Of a stretch of DNA of 64,000 bases, positions 46,201 through 56,515 are shown one piece after another. A program made the position numbers and the translations under genes. The DNA is taken from contig NC_067301.1 of NCBI RefSeq assembly GCF_020740795.1, positions 2,294,001-2,358,000 of the forward strand, read 5' to 3'. The stretch comes from Apus apus (taxonomy: Eukaryota > Chordata > Aves > Apodiformes > Apodidae). Below the pieces are notes generated by a model. That model was not told the origin of the DNA, searched no databases, and saw only the letters and a program-made list of their open reading frames with translations. Within the stretch, counting starts at the first letter, position 1. Each line of letters opens with the position of its first letter.

Positions 46201-46768
46201 ATGAGACCTTCACCTCCTCCACGTCCCTCCCCTGCTCTCAGTTCTGTGAGACTGACCCACAGTCACGTTCCCTGAACAGCATCCAAGGGAAAGCACCTTA
46301 AAGGGGGAACAGAATGATGGAATTACAGAGATTAGCAAGAGAAGAGCAGGACAGGTATAGTACCCATCCCTGTTTGTCCTTCTCTTCATCAACGTGCCTC
46401 AGTGCATGGGTCAGAGTGAGGAGCCAGGACTTTCTCCATATGTCTGCACTGACCTCTGCAAGTTTCTGACACAGCTTCCACTGGAAAAAAAGCAAAAGAC
46501 AATTTCTTCCATTTTGGAAAGGTTTTCTTGCTTGTTTTGTCCTTGTGCCAGCAAAGTAACATGCAAGTATAGCTCTACACCTAACGCAGCAATGCAACTT
46601 CAGCTTTTATTCTGGAAAGGTTTTATGAGCAGCTGGAAGGGGGTAGGAAATGGGGGAAAGCAGGAAGGCAAAGCCGTGTCCTCTCGGGCACTCACCTCTC
46701 TCAGGTGTGTTCTGTCCCACAGCAAACTGCAGCCACAGACCAAGAGAAAGCACTGCCTTGGCCAACAT
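34215..46768 (-). CDS. VWA1: VWA1 (WARP), secreted VWA + three FN3 matrix protein, 6 coding exons
   Basis: Exons in transcript order: 46696-46768, 40015-40578, 36124-36402, 35752-36024, 34754-35023, 34215-34255. They sum to 1500 bases, 499 residues, and every intron is phase 1 with GT-AG ends. Parts: signal peptide 1-18, VWA domain about 36-212 with MIDAS DSSGS (42-46), the loop-2 Thr in MGDTNTG and the loop-3 Asp in VTDG all present, FN3-1 about 214-305, FN3-2 about 307-396 with two Asn-glycosylation sequons (NGT, NTT), FN3-3 about 398-486, and a 13-residue tail rich in Arg/Lys. VWA1 is known as a cartilage pericellular and basement-membrane protein linked to perlecan and collagen VI, and its loss causes motor neuropathy in people. 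The human protein as I recall it has only two FN3 domains. Assignment rests on close VWA and FN3 resemblance plus the ATAD3 neighbour. Confidence 0.93.
34693..34731. repeat. 12-bp tandem repeat in VWA1 intron 5
   Basis: GCTCCTCGGGAC three times, just inside the intron after the exon 5 donor. Confidence 0.9.
34754..35023 (-). CDS. VWA1: VWA1 exon 5, additional FN3 domain 3
   Basis: Encodes EGSRVRHLRFEDVGPSTLRA, SWDAAPGNVLGYRVRCRRQT and TTSRVCVRPVYRQRAGQGLC to HLQP. The Trp and GYRV core identify an FN3 domain of the type common in FACIT-like collagens and tenascins. Two Cys differ from the other FN3 units. Acceptor GCAG before 35023, donor GTGAGC from 34753. Phase 1-1. It is not matched by any domain I recall in the human protein. 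Confidence 0.9.
35752..36024 (-). CDS. VWA1: VWA1 exon 4, FN3 domain 2
   Basis: Encodes EEISPAQVLISESGPHSFHV, SWAPRLESVVGYQILYGPLP and LAPNTTYLVTVTAIYKSGME to ACTQG. It corresponds to the last FN3 of the mammalian protein (shared ending LSAKACT). Sequons NGT and NTT are present. Acceptor CCAG before 36024, donor GTGAGG from 35751. Phase 1-1. Confidence 0.95.
36124..36402 (-). CDS. VWA1: VWA1 exon 3, FN3 domain 1
   Basis: Encodes VIQANRLHAVDVTSSSFQLM through ETTYEVALIPESNIHYFPPQ to VTTPA. The core FN3 residues are visible: Trp in the B strand (QLMWP), Tyr in GYYTLEY, and the Tyr corner in ETTYEVAL. Acceptor CCAG before 36402, donor GTAAAA from 36123. Phase 1-1. Confidence 0.95.
37331..37371. 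repeat. 20-bp tandem duplication (VWA1 intron 2)
   Basis: GGCAGCAACTGGGGACTTG occurs twice in tandem. Confidence 0.85.
39812..39846. repeat. 14-bp tandem repeat (VWA1 intron 2)
   Basis: GCTGCCTGTCCCT-type unit repeated about two and a half times. Confidence 0.85.
40015..40578 (-). CDS. VWA1: VWA1 exon 2, von Willebrand A domain
   Basis: Starts PQMSSSNSEGDLLFLLDSSG and runs to KHLHFVDVDDLPIITEELRG then AIL and one base of an Asp codon. The whole VWA domain lies in this single exon. The metal site is complete (DSSGS, DTNTG, VTDG). Acceptor CTTAG before 40578 follows a CT-rich tract, donor GTACAG from 40014. Confidence 0.95.
40579..46695 (-). other. VWA1: VWA1 intron 1
   Basis: 6.1 kb between the signal-peptide exon and the VWA exon, the usual place for cis-regulatory DNA in matrix genes. 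Contains the tandem duplication at 44407-44487 and no recognised transposon. Confidence 0.75.
44407..44487. repeat. About 40-bp tandem duplication (VWA1 intron 1)
   Basis: GGGACCTGAACACGTCTGAT and TTACATGGGACCTGGAACT recur in the same order, with a two-base insertion in the second unit. Confidence 0.9.
46696..46768 (-). CDS. VWA1: VWA1 exon 1, signal peptide
   Basis: ATG at 46768-46766 (G at -3) opens MLAKAVLSLGLWLQFAVG, a textbook signal peptide, followed by QNTPER and one base of a Gly codon before donor GTGAGT (46695-46690). Cleavage is expected after Gly18. The phase fits exon 2, and the junction residues ERG-P match those I recall at the same place in human VWA1. At 24 codons it escapes any ORF list with a 60-residue floor. 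No other donor with a usable ATG and phase was found between 40.6 and 47 kb. Confidence 0.85.
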
Positions 46769-46979
46769 AGCAAAGTCTGGTCCCGGGGAAACTACCTTAA
46801 ATCCAGAAGCTGGGCTCTGTGAAGGCAGATGAAAGGCTTAAGATCAGTCATATTACGTGCAAGGATCCACCAGATCCCAGGCTGCCACTTCCACGCTGCT
46901 CATGCCTTGAGATCCGACTGCTCCTTTACGTGTGTTTTGCTGGGCTGTGCTGGAAGCTCTGGCTCCTGAAGGCAATTTT

Positions 46980-47060
46980 CCTTCCCCCCTAACCTCCCCC
47001 CCCCCCTTCTCTCTGACTCCTTTTAAAGCCATAAATCCATCTTGACAGGAATAGCTGGAG
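46980..47060 (-). promoter_or_regulatory. VWA1: Possible VWA1 promoter with TATA-like CTTTAAAAGG
   Basis: On the gene strand CTTTAAAAGG (about 47019-47030) lies some 250 bases upstream of the start codon, with a long G run just downstream. This would give a 5' UTR of roughly 220 bases. Based on motif and distance only. Confidence 0.3.
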
Positions 47061-47547
47061 GAGAGACACGAACAGCACCCCTGCTGCTGCTGCTCCTCTC
47101 CCGGGTTAAACCTGCCCTAGGAGCAGGGATTCGGTTGCAGGCAGGCTGTGTGCAGCTGGGCTGCTCTGAAAAATATATATCCCTATAGATAATCAAACTT
47201 TGGCCCCGCCAGAAGGCTGGCAGGGCTCCAGCTACCAGAGGAGGGGTGGGGGGGGAGGGAGGTGTGGAGAAAAAAAACAACAACCAACAACAAACCAAAG
47301 CTCAGAGAAATCCAAAGCTGCTCCGCTCTGGAATGAGCTAGAAGAAGAAGAAACGCGGATATAAAGGAAAGGAAAAGTGAAGAGGCTGGGGAGTGTGCCC
47401 TGCCCTGGGAATCTTGGCTAATCTGCTGGGAGGAGGCAGGCTCAGCGCTCCCAGCTCCTGGCGCTGCCCCGGCCCTTGCCCGGGACACAGAGGAGCAAGT
47501 GAGCCCCGTTCCCAGGGGTTGTACCTGGAGAAGGGCTGGGGCGGGGG

Positions 47548-48040
47548 CACCGGGAACGGCAGGGACACCGGGAAGGGCAGGGACACCGGGAAGAGAAGGG
47601 GCACCGGGAAGAGAAGGGGCACCGGGAACGGCAGGGACACCGGGAAGGGCAGGGACACCGGGAAGAGAAGGGGCACCGGGAAGAGAAGGGGCACCGGGAA
47701 GAGAAGGGACACCGGGAAGAGAAGGGACACCGGGAAGGGCAGGGACACCGGGAAGAGAAGGGGCACCGGGAAGAGAAGGGGCACCGGGAAGGGCAGGGAC
47801 ACCGGGAAGAGAAGGGGCACCGGGAAGAGAAGGGACACCGGGAACGGCAGGGGCACCGGGAAGGGCAGGGACACCGGGAAGGGCAGGGGCACCGGGAAGA
47901 GAAGGGGCACTGGGAAGAGAAGGGGCACTGGGAAGAGAAGGGACACCGGGAAGAGAAAGGGCACCGGGAAGAGAAGGGGCACCGGGAAGAGAAGGGACAC
48001 CGGGAAGGGCAGCGGCACCGGGAAGGGCAGGGGTACCGGG
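47548..48040. repeat. 18-bp minisatellite, about 27 units
   Basis: Unit of the form CACCGGGAAGAGAAGGGG, with alternating AGAGAA, AGGGCA and ACGGCA variants and occasional CACTGGG. I count 27 GGGAA-bearing units plus a partial one. Because 18 is a multiple of three, all frames stay open and give spurious collagen-like Pro-Gly or basic repeats. The plus strand is purine-rich with regularly spaced GGG and GGGG runs. Confidence 0.95.
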
Positions 48041-51000
48041 ACCTCCCACTGCCCCCCTGGGGAGGTTCCGCGGGCTCGGCGCGGTATTCCCGGGGCAGGG
48101 ATGGTTCCCCAGCCTGCTGCCTGCTCCCTCCAGCCTGGCCTTGAGCACAGCCTCAAGCCTGTGATTCCTGATTCGAAGAGGACTCACATAGTCCAAAGAT
48201 AAATCTGTGACAAACATCTTTCTGGATGGAGGGGCAGGGAGTTGGGCATGTACTGAAGACCCCGGGTTCAGCCTCCAGCCTCTCCATTTCCCCTGTGGGC
48301 AGGAGACTTTTGCCAGAACAAATAACTGACCAAACCTGGTGTCCCTTCTTCTGGCTGTCCTGCTGTCCCTGCTTTTGGCTTCTGCTCATCAGGTGGAGGT
48401 GGCAATAGTCCCACTCCCTTTTTTCACTTAAGGTTTTAACATTGCTATTTCTGGACAGATCCAAGATGTTCCTAGTGGAGAAAAGCTGGAAAGTTACACC
48501 CAGTTAGGAAGAGACCAATCGATTCCTATCCCCCTTAACGTGGGGAGTGACCAAGGAGACAGGCTAAAAAGCAGCAAAGGAAGAATGCTGATAAGCCCGT
48601 GGGACTTTGGAAATTGGTGAGCAACATTTCCTCCTATTTGATTTTCTCTCTCTTGGGAACAGTAACAAAAAAAGTGAACAGGAGTTAAGAGCCAAGGAAA
48701 TGTGGAGGGTGGAAAAAAAGTTGCATCCAAACTCATCAACTGAATGGAAAATCAGAACAGGCACCAGAAATCAGATCCAGTTGAGAAACCAGTCAGCTGG
48801 TTCAACTTCCTGGGCACTTGCTTGTGTTTCCCCTCCCAGCTGGGAACCCAGTTGCACCATGGAGGAGCTTTGCACTGCCAGGTTGTAGCACACCTCAGTC
48901 CCAGGTAGCATAACCCTCTGAGTGACAGCTTCACCCCTGATCCCTGCAGGCTGCAATAAGCATTATCCCAGGCACTCAAGAGAATCAGACACCCTTGCTT
49001 GTACTGAGAGCGCCTAACTTGTGAGATCCCCTCCATCCCAAAGATGGCACCTGGATCCCCTCGAAGATGGCACCAGCAAATACTGTTGCTACCTGGTTTC
49101 CCTGACATATAAAGCAGTTTCCTAAATGTTACAGCCCAGTTAAATAATTCTGGATATTAGCTTTGAGTTACATCTGGCCATGGGCACAGGGGCTTGATCA
49201 AACCATCTGCTTCTCATCACCCATCCTAGACACCCTCCTGCCCTGAGAAAACAACTGCAAAGACATTGGGCTAGAGGTGCTGGTCCCCAGGGCTCACAGA
49301 TCAGAGCCCCTTGGCTGGGGCTGGTGGGTATAGGGAGAGGATTTCCTTCCATTACTCACTTCCCAAGGAACTCTTTCCTTGGAAGGGCTACTCATCTTAG
49401 AATAATTCCCTTCTTTGTCACTCTATCAATGTAAATGCCATTCGGTCTCACACCCGGCAGCCTGGAGAGGTTTCAGCCTTTATCTCCCTGCAAATCCTGC
49501 TGGGATAGGTGGAAGCAGGAAAAAACAGCCTGGAAAATAATTAGATCTTGGACAATTTTGGTTTATATTTAGCCTTTACTGTAATTGACAGATCCTGTTT
49601 CCAGTAAGACTTGGTGCACGCACATGCTGGTTGTTCCCTGGTTGCATCCTGCCCTGCAGCCAGCAGTGTCACTCCAGCTTTGCTCCCGTGTCAACCTGCT
49701 CAGAACCTGCCTGCAGGTCCCAGCCTGGGCTCAGCTCCCTGTCCCTGCTCAGCTCATCTCCTCCCCCTGGCACTGCCTTGACTAAAATTCCCTCAGGATG
49801 ATCACCTTCTTACCGCGCCAGGTCACAGAGCAGCTCAGGAACCATTAACCAGTGTAAAAAGAAAACAAACAAACAAAAAATTGAAAAAAAAAAAACTACC
49901 AAGACAACCACAGCAACCAGTCTCCCCAGTTTGGGCTGTGATGTGACTGAGGCTCAGGCATGCACACACACAAACACTGCACAGCACAAACTGCCCACGG
50001 GAAGGCTCCGGGGCAGCTGCCGTGACATTCTGGGGATGTAAACAATCCCCAGTTGCTGAAGAGATGCAATATCCTCTCGGAGACAAATCACCACAGCTGG
50101 AACAAACAGGCTTTCGGGAACACAGCCTCTCTTCAGCTCCACATACAAGTTTTTGTTTGGAGGGGCTATCTATATATGGCAAGTTGGAAATTCCCCATTT
50201 GGAGAGGACACAAAGCAGCTCTGCAGCAGGGGCAGAAGGACGTGGAGAACAGCTCACTCCTGAATTCCAGGGACAGCCCAGTGCTGGTGGGCACTGCCCC
50301 CAGGTACCAGTAACCCAACTGGGGGGACTGGGAGGCCCCTCTCTGTCAGCCCAGAGCTCAGCTTGAGGCAGGGGATGCAGACAGAGACTGAACCACCCAC
50401 AGCATCACCAGCAACTTCAGGTTTTGCCCCAGAGACCAGGCATGGCTCACCTGCCTGCCCCACTGTCACACCAACTCCTGAACAGCTCCAGGCTGCAGGG
50501 CTTGAACTTGAACTCCACTGACTCCAGAAATGCCATCCTGACTTACAGCAGAGAGGATCAGGCCCCGTGTTGTCAGTTCTCAGTTAACACTGTGTCATGC
50601 AGTCTCCAGCCTCAAGTCAGCTCTTATTTTTGTTTGACTTGGAAGACAAACTACAAAAATAGACATGTTTACTCCCTGCATTCACCAGTTTTATTTTTCT
50701 CAAAACTTGCCCAGTGACCAGGAATGACTCCACAGTGAGGTAAGGTCTAGCTTATAGATGATCTCTTTCATCCCAAAGGATCCTAAAAAGTCACCCACCA
50801 CAAAAGTACAGCCCCTTCTGGGGTGAACTGCAGTAGCTTTTCAACTGTTTGCAGCAGGACTACACTACAGTGTAGGATACATGACAAAATTTGCAGGACG
50901 GGTGGACTCTGGAAGAATACAGCCACCCAAATCAGTGCCAGTGCACTGGGAAAAGCTGCTTCCCACCCTCGTATTGAAGAACTGGCTGCAGAGTTATCAG

Positions 51001-54000
51001 GACCCTTTTAAAACAGGCTGGTAACATCCAGCCATGAGAAAATACCTCTTCAGACACAGTGGCAGGGGGGACACTCCTGCTGTTCCCCTTCCAGCTTGGT
51101 GTCATGCCAGGACACTGCATCCTAGTTTTCTATCTCATCAATGTTTGCAGCAGCCTATTTCAAAGTGCAAGAATTCATGGAAGTAACACACAGGTAGACA
51201 CAAGCAGGTCAGATCCCTCCTGCAGACAGAGGGGTGAGGTTCTCTGAGCCCTTGTTTGCTCCTGCTGTGGGCTTCTGGCTCCTGGGCAACACACAGTTTG
51301 CTCCTCAGGTCTGATGAAGTCTGGACAATGTGGGCTTGGGTGAGCTCTGCAGGAGTCACCTCGTCACAAAGCATCACCTCCCAGACACCAAAGTGACTTT
51401 CAGCCCCCAGGATCCTTCTGAGCTGGGATGGGATTGACCTGTTCCTCTCCAGCTCTGCATCCTGGGCATCTCCTGGTCTCTCCACACGAATCTTCCTAGA
51501 GGAACTCCAGACAAGGGACAGTGGAAGCTGGATATCTGTCAGGAAAGGAAGAGAACCTAGTCCTGACAGGCCACAAGACAGCCTTCAGCTCCTTTGAACT
51601 CCAGCTTCCCAAAGGAATTCCTAGAGCAAACCAGCCTCAGCCTGACACCTCCATACCTGCCATCTCTTGGGACTTCAAACCTCCACTGGATCTGTGGGTA
51701 ATTTTACAGCCGAGAAATAAAACATCAGAGCAAAAGCAAAAAAGGTAATGAATGCTGTTGCCAATTTAACCTGAGAATTAGCCCCAGTTAGACTGAGTGG
51801 GGAGGGAGCAGGATGCCAGAATGAGGATCCTGGGGGCAGCCCTGAGGAAAGCAGCCTCTCCTCTCTGCAGCTTTGCATGGTGATTTCTGAGCCAGACTTG
51901 CCTGGTGTTAGGAACTAATGCACAGAGTTTCATCCTGGGCTGCAGGGGATGGCAATGGGACAAACAGAGCTCTGAAGGCAGCAGCACTCTGAGTCAGAAG
52001 TGCCTGAGGAAGCTGTGCAGCAGCTGCAGCTGGGCCAGTTTTGTTTACAAGCTCACCAAAGTCTCATGGAGTTCAAACCAGCTTTCACCTTGCCTCTGGG
52101 TTCTGAGGGGTTTTAAATCTGTAGGAACAAATGAGATCGTTTGCAGAGTTCCAGGAGCAGGTCAAAGAGCAACCTGATACAGAAGGGGCAAAGCAGGAGG
52201 GCTGGATGCCAGCAGGGCAAGGCAGAGCTGAAGCACCCAGGCCTGACTGGTCTGTCCCTCCCCCATCTGAGCTCAGGGTACCTCTGGCCCAGACATTTCA
52301 TGTTCTCCCTCCTGCCTGGCACTGCTGTAATTGCTGTGGTCTGTCACAACTGCTCACAGCCAGGGCAGGCTCCCCTGCTCAGCCATGTGGTAGTGAAAGG
52401 GTAAACCAGCAGAAACAGCAAAGGCAATGTAGGTGGTTCACTGCTCATTCGGAGGCTCCTGGGCTTCTCCTCTGGTCAGGTAGGTTGGAAGTGGCCAAGA
52501 TCCCTGGCCCTTTCTCTCCCAGTCACTGTCAAGGCTCCTCTTCTGTGAATTAATCGCTGTTGTGTTGTCAGAACTCATCCTCCACCCCACAGCCAGATAT
52601 GCCAGTGGCTGTCCCCACACATCAGCCTCCCTGCCAAGGATGGAGCTGGCAGAGAGAGCTCTTTGCTTCACTGCTTCAGCCCTGGCCTTCCAGCTCAGCC
52701 CAGCACTAGGAAGAGCAGGGTGGGAAATACTAACCCTCCAGATAAACAGGCAGGATGCAGGCTCAGCCATCCTTGTGTGTGCAAAAACCACAGTGACCCC
52801 CAAAATCCACACTGTGAGAGCAGGCACCACCAACCCAGCTGAAATACTAGGGGAGGGGGACACAGATGGGCAAAACCCAATTGACTTCTGGAGCCTGAAC
52901 CTTTCCAAAAGCTGTGTTCTCAGCCCCTGCTTTGCAATGACAATGCTGCCATCATTAAGTGGGTAGAAGTTACACGTGGGTAGAAGTTACTTCAGAGTCC
53001 TGCCTCATTTCCTTCCCCAGACAGGATTTCACTGCATTTTTCCCAGCTGGACCCAGACTATAGTCTCACTTTGCATGCCAGGAACTAGAGTAGCTCAGAA
53101 AATTGGACCCACTTCTAAGTGATACAAACGAGGTCTGGATGCAGTGGTCCATTTTTAACCACAGGTTATTCTTTGGAGTGGATCGTTTTCCTCATTGCTT
53201 GACTTTTATCTCTATCCTGTTAGGAAAGCCCAGTCAACTGGGAAAAGCCAAATTTAAAAGAACCTTCTTAGTTTTCCTGAGGAGTTTCCAGCTACGCAAG
53301 AAGCTGCCATTTCCCGTGGAGCAACAAGTTCTGAGCTTTGAGGACTCTCAGCCTCCCTCAGTGGTTGCAGACTCTTAACATGTCAGCCTGGCAGAGGGAG
53401 GACAATTCGGAGCAGCCCCCGGGCACAAACACACACACAAGCAAGACATGGCAGAGAGAATTCTCGAATGCCTGCAAAGGAGCCTCACGCATCTGGACAG
53501 TCTTCCTGGGCTTGTTTGTCTGCAGGTGTCTACGGGAGGAGCCAGTGAAGAAACAACCAAGCCAAAGGCCATCAGCTGCTCTGCCCCAGGGGGCTGGCTT
53601 GTCACCTCCTTTGCTGATTTCAGCTTCTGCACCCAGCTTCTTTCAGTCCCACCAGTAATCGTTCAGACAGTGTAAGAGCCCGATGGCCCCTGCAGCTCCG
53701 CAGCCTCTGTCAGACTGCTGTGTGGTTTCTGAAGGTCTGAGTTAACTCTCTCATGACTTACTTGGACACCAGCACTGTTCCATCCACCCCTGGCTCACGT
53801 TTTGAGCGCCGAGAAGCCCCCAGGGCGGTGGTTTCCCCCCTCACAAGCTCCAGCCCCCCCATTCCTGGCAGGGACCAGAGCAGAGCAGCAGCACGGGCCA
53901 GCTTCTGTTCCCATCAGCAAAGTGACTGTATTTCAGGTGTCCTGTATTTTTAGAGGCTTCTCTCATTCTTGCCAGGCCTTTAGCCTGGGGGTGGGGGGAA

Positions 54001-54857
54001 GCCCTTGATGAAGACCCATCAGACCCACATCCAGGCACAACAGGAAAGGGAAGCAGAACATGGCCTGTGAGTTCCTCTCAGGAGCCTGGCCCCACGTCGA
54101 GCCCAGCTGCAGCAGGGCTGGCCAAGCTCTGCTCTCTGCTCACAGCCTCCAGCCCAGAGCAAATGAGCCTGATTTTCCATCAGCCTCAATACCCAAGTGA
54201 CAGCCAGAGCCTCTCCCTTCCCAGCCCTGAAGGCTTCCCCCTCTGAGGAGGGCAGGGGAGCAGAGGCACCAATCTTCTTATTTTTCCCCTCATGCCAGCA
54301 GCCCCTGAGACTGGAGAAGCTTAGTTTCAGAATAAAGTGCAGTCAAAACCTGGCATGGAACAGGTTCAACCCTTGTGTGGCTCCAGCAGAGGAGCACAAC
54401 TGGGCTGGGCTGGGACAGTGATTTCAAGTCCCACCACACAGGTCATTTCTCTGGTCCAGGCTGCCAGAAAGGACCTGACCTTGAGTTTCAGGGTTTAGAA
54501 GGAGACTGCCTCTGAGGTAGGCTTTGCTCAGGGCTCACTTCTCATCTGAAGCTTTTCAGCCCCTCTCTGCAAAAAGGCAAAAACAATCTGAGCAGGAACA
54601 AGGCTTCAAGCACACAAAAAAAACAATCACCCTTTTTGTCTGAACCCAACAAAGCAGCTGGGGAGTGAGTAGGAGGGAAGGGAATGAGTCCCTGCCCTGT
54701 CAGCAGGGCTCCTCCAGCCCAGCTGGCCTTGGCTGGCTCACTCTGTGCTCCTGTGACACTTGGGAACTTGTCCCCCCCAATGCTGCTTAGTGTCAGAGTG
54801 GGGATTTTCTCTCCAGTCTCCACACCAGGCCCTGAAAGCCCTTGGTTTGTCACTGTT
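48041..54857. other. Intergenic, no gene recognised
   Basis: 6.8 kb upstream of VWA1 without a credible coding exon or recognisable repeat except a 17-bp duplication. Upstream neighbours in human (TMEM88B, ANKRD65) were looked for and not recognised. Confidence 0.5.
52958..52990. repeat. 17-bp tandem duplication
   Basis: GTGGGTAGAAGTTAC occurs twice, separated by AC. Confidence 0.85.
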
Positions 54858-55073
54858 CATAGAATCCCAGACTGGTTTGGGTTGGAAGGGACCTTAAAGA
54901 TCATCCAGTCCAACCTCCCTGCATGGGCAGGGACACCTCCCACCAGCCCAGGCTGCTCCAAGCCCCATCCAACCTGCCCTTCAACACTGCCAGGGATGGG
55001 GCAGCCACAGCTTCCCTGGGCAACCTGGGCCAGGGTCTCACCACCCTCACACCCAAGATTTTCCTCCCAGTGT
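54858..55073 (-). mobile_element. CR1 LINE 3' fragment, reversed
   Basis: Begins TCATAGAATCCCAGACTGG, the reverse complement of the CR1 3' terminus, then GGTTGGAAGGGACCTTAAAG and the conserved CCCTGGGCAACCTGGGCCAG block. Confidence 0.9.
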
Positions 55074-55210
55074 CTAAGGGCAAGGAGGGGCAAGAAAGGG
55101 CAACGCAAGGAAAGGAGGGGAAAGGAAGGGCAAGTAAGAGCAAAGAAGGTCAAAAAGGTCAAGTGAGGTCAAGTGAGGTCCCTCCTTGACCTTCCTTGAA
55201 AGGAGGGGCA
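55074..55210. repeat. Purine-rich low-complexity tract beside a CR1
   Basis: Repeating GGCAAGGAGGGGCAAGAAAG-type words, then two copies of AAGTGAGGTC and a short inverted segment (TCCCTCCTTGACCTTCC). Directly continues the CR1 fragment at 54858-55073. Confidence 0.7.
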
Positions 55211-56244
55211 AGGAGAGACATACCTTTGGTATGGAAGTTTTGGAGCACATCAGGAGGGACAAAAAGCCTCCTGCCTGTGAAAGAACCACCAGGACCTGGC
55301 TGCTGGCTGCTCTCTGCAGGGGCTGGATTGCTCATAGGAAAAAATATTCCCAGGGGCACTGATGATTGATCAGCCAGTACTGGGATGCCACCGTTACTGG
55401 TTGCAAGCCTGGGCAAATTAAGATCCTTATCAAAATTGCCTTGGAAGGAAGAGGCACAGGGATGGCAGAAAAGCCTGTGCACTGCACCCAGTGGATGCAT
55501 GGAGGATGCTTTGCCTTTCAGCTGTGTGTGTTTATTCTCCTGCCTCTCCTTTTCACAGGGATGAGCCCTGAGTCAGAGCTGAGCTTCTGCTTCCAGGCAC
55601 CAGTTCCTCCTTCTCCACATGTTCAGCAAGCTCTAGAGTTCTGCTGGGAAACACTGTGCCTGACAGCTCTCCTGTCCTTACTGCAACTCCTCCCAGCTCA
55701 GCCTAGGGAAATAGCTGCAATTCCAGCAGTCCATAAAGAAAGAGGTGACTTGAGGCATGTGAAGCCATCAAAACAATTCCCATCTATTTTGGGGATAAGA
55801 GACTTTTGTTCCAGAGCTGGGGGCTGGAATGCCTGACCCCATGGTGAAAGAACAATGAGAGCAAAAATATTCTACCACAAATAAGTGGTACTATTAGAGG
55901 GAAATATCCACTCTGGTCCCCACCCTTCCATGGAGACACAGGCTCCCTCTGCACAGATGGATTTTGTTTCTTCAGGCAAGAAGGAAGAGGCAGGTGATGA
56001 CTGCAGAGTCCCAGCCAGCCATGGAAACATCCCACAGCTTCTGCCTCTGCAGACATTTAACCAAACTTCCCCTGTTTAGCAGCAGCTTCCATCCCTGGAG
56101 CTTCAGACCTCACAACCTGGCCTGCTCCCTGCTCTTGGCTTCCCACAACAGAGCTGGGCAGCACAGAGGGCTGCACCCTGGGCTTGTCAGGAGTACTCCC
56201 CACCAGCCACCAGTCCTGCACACAGGTCTATGCATGCTTAATTT

Positions 56245-56515
56245 CATAGAATCCCAAATGGTCTGGGTTGGAAGGCACCTTAAAGATCATCCAGTCCCAC
56301 CTCTGCACGGGCAGGGACACCTCCCACCAGCCCAGGCTGCTCCAAGCCCCATCCAACCTGCCCTTCAACACTGCCAGGGCTGGGGCAGCCACAGCTTCCC
56401 TGGGCAACCTGGGCCCGGGTCTCACCACCCTCACAGCCAAGAATTTCCTTCTCATGTCCAACCTATATCTCCCCTCCTCCAGTTTTAATCCATGACCCCT
56501 TGTCCTCTCACTACA
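56245..56515 (-). mobile_element. CR1 LINE 3' fragment, reversed
   Basis: Begins TCATAGAATCCCAAATGG and runs through the same blocks as the copy at 54858-55073, extending further toward the CR1 5' side (CCATGACCCCTTGTCCTCTC). Confidence 0.9.

Noticed and set aside
46340-46475. Possible exon after a strong acceptor (TGCTTTTTTTCCAG) with about 39 open codons, in VWA1 intron 1
   Set aside because: In the phase imposed by VWA1 exon 1 it hits a stop. No donor fits, and the sequence matches nothing I know.
47183-48217. 344-codon minus-strand frame with a Pro-Gly repeat resembling collagen, and basic plus-strand counterparts
   Set aside because: It is the 18-bp minisatellite read in frame. Unit length divisible by three keeps every frame open, and there is no Gly-X-Y register or flanking exon structure.
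54857-56495. Several open frames containing NLPFNTARDG-like words
   Set aside because: The same words recur at 19.8, 24.1 and 25.0 kb. They are non-coding frames of CR1 3' ends.
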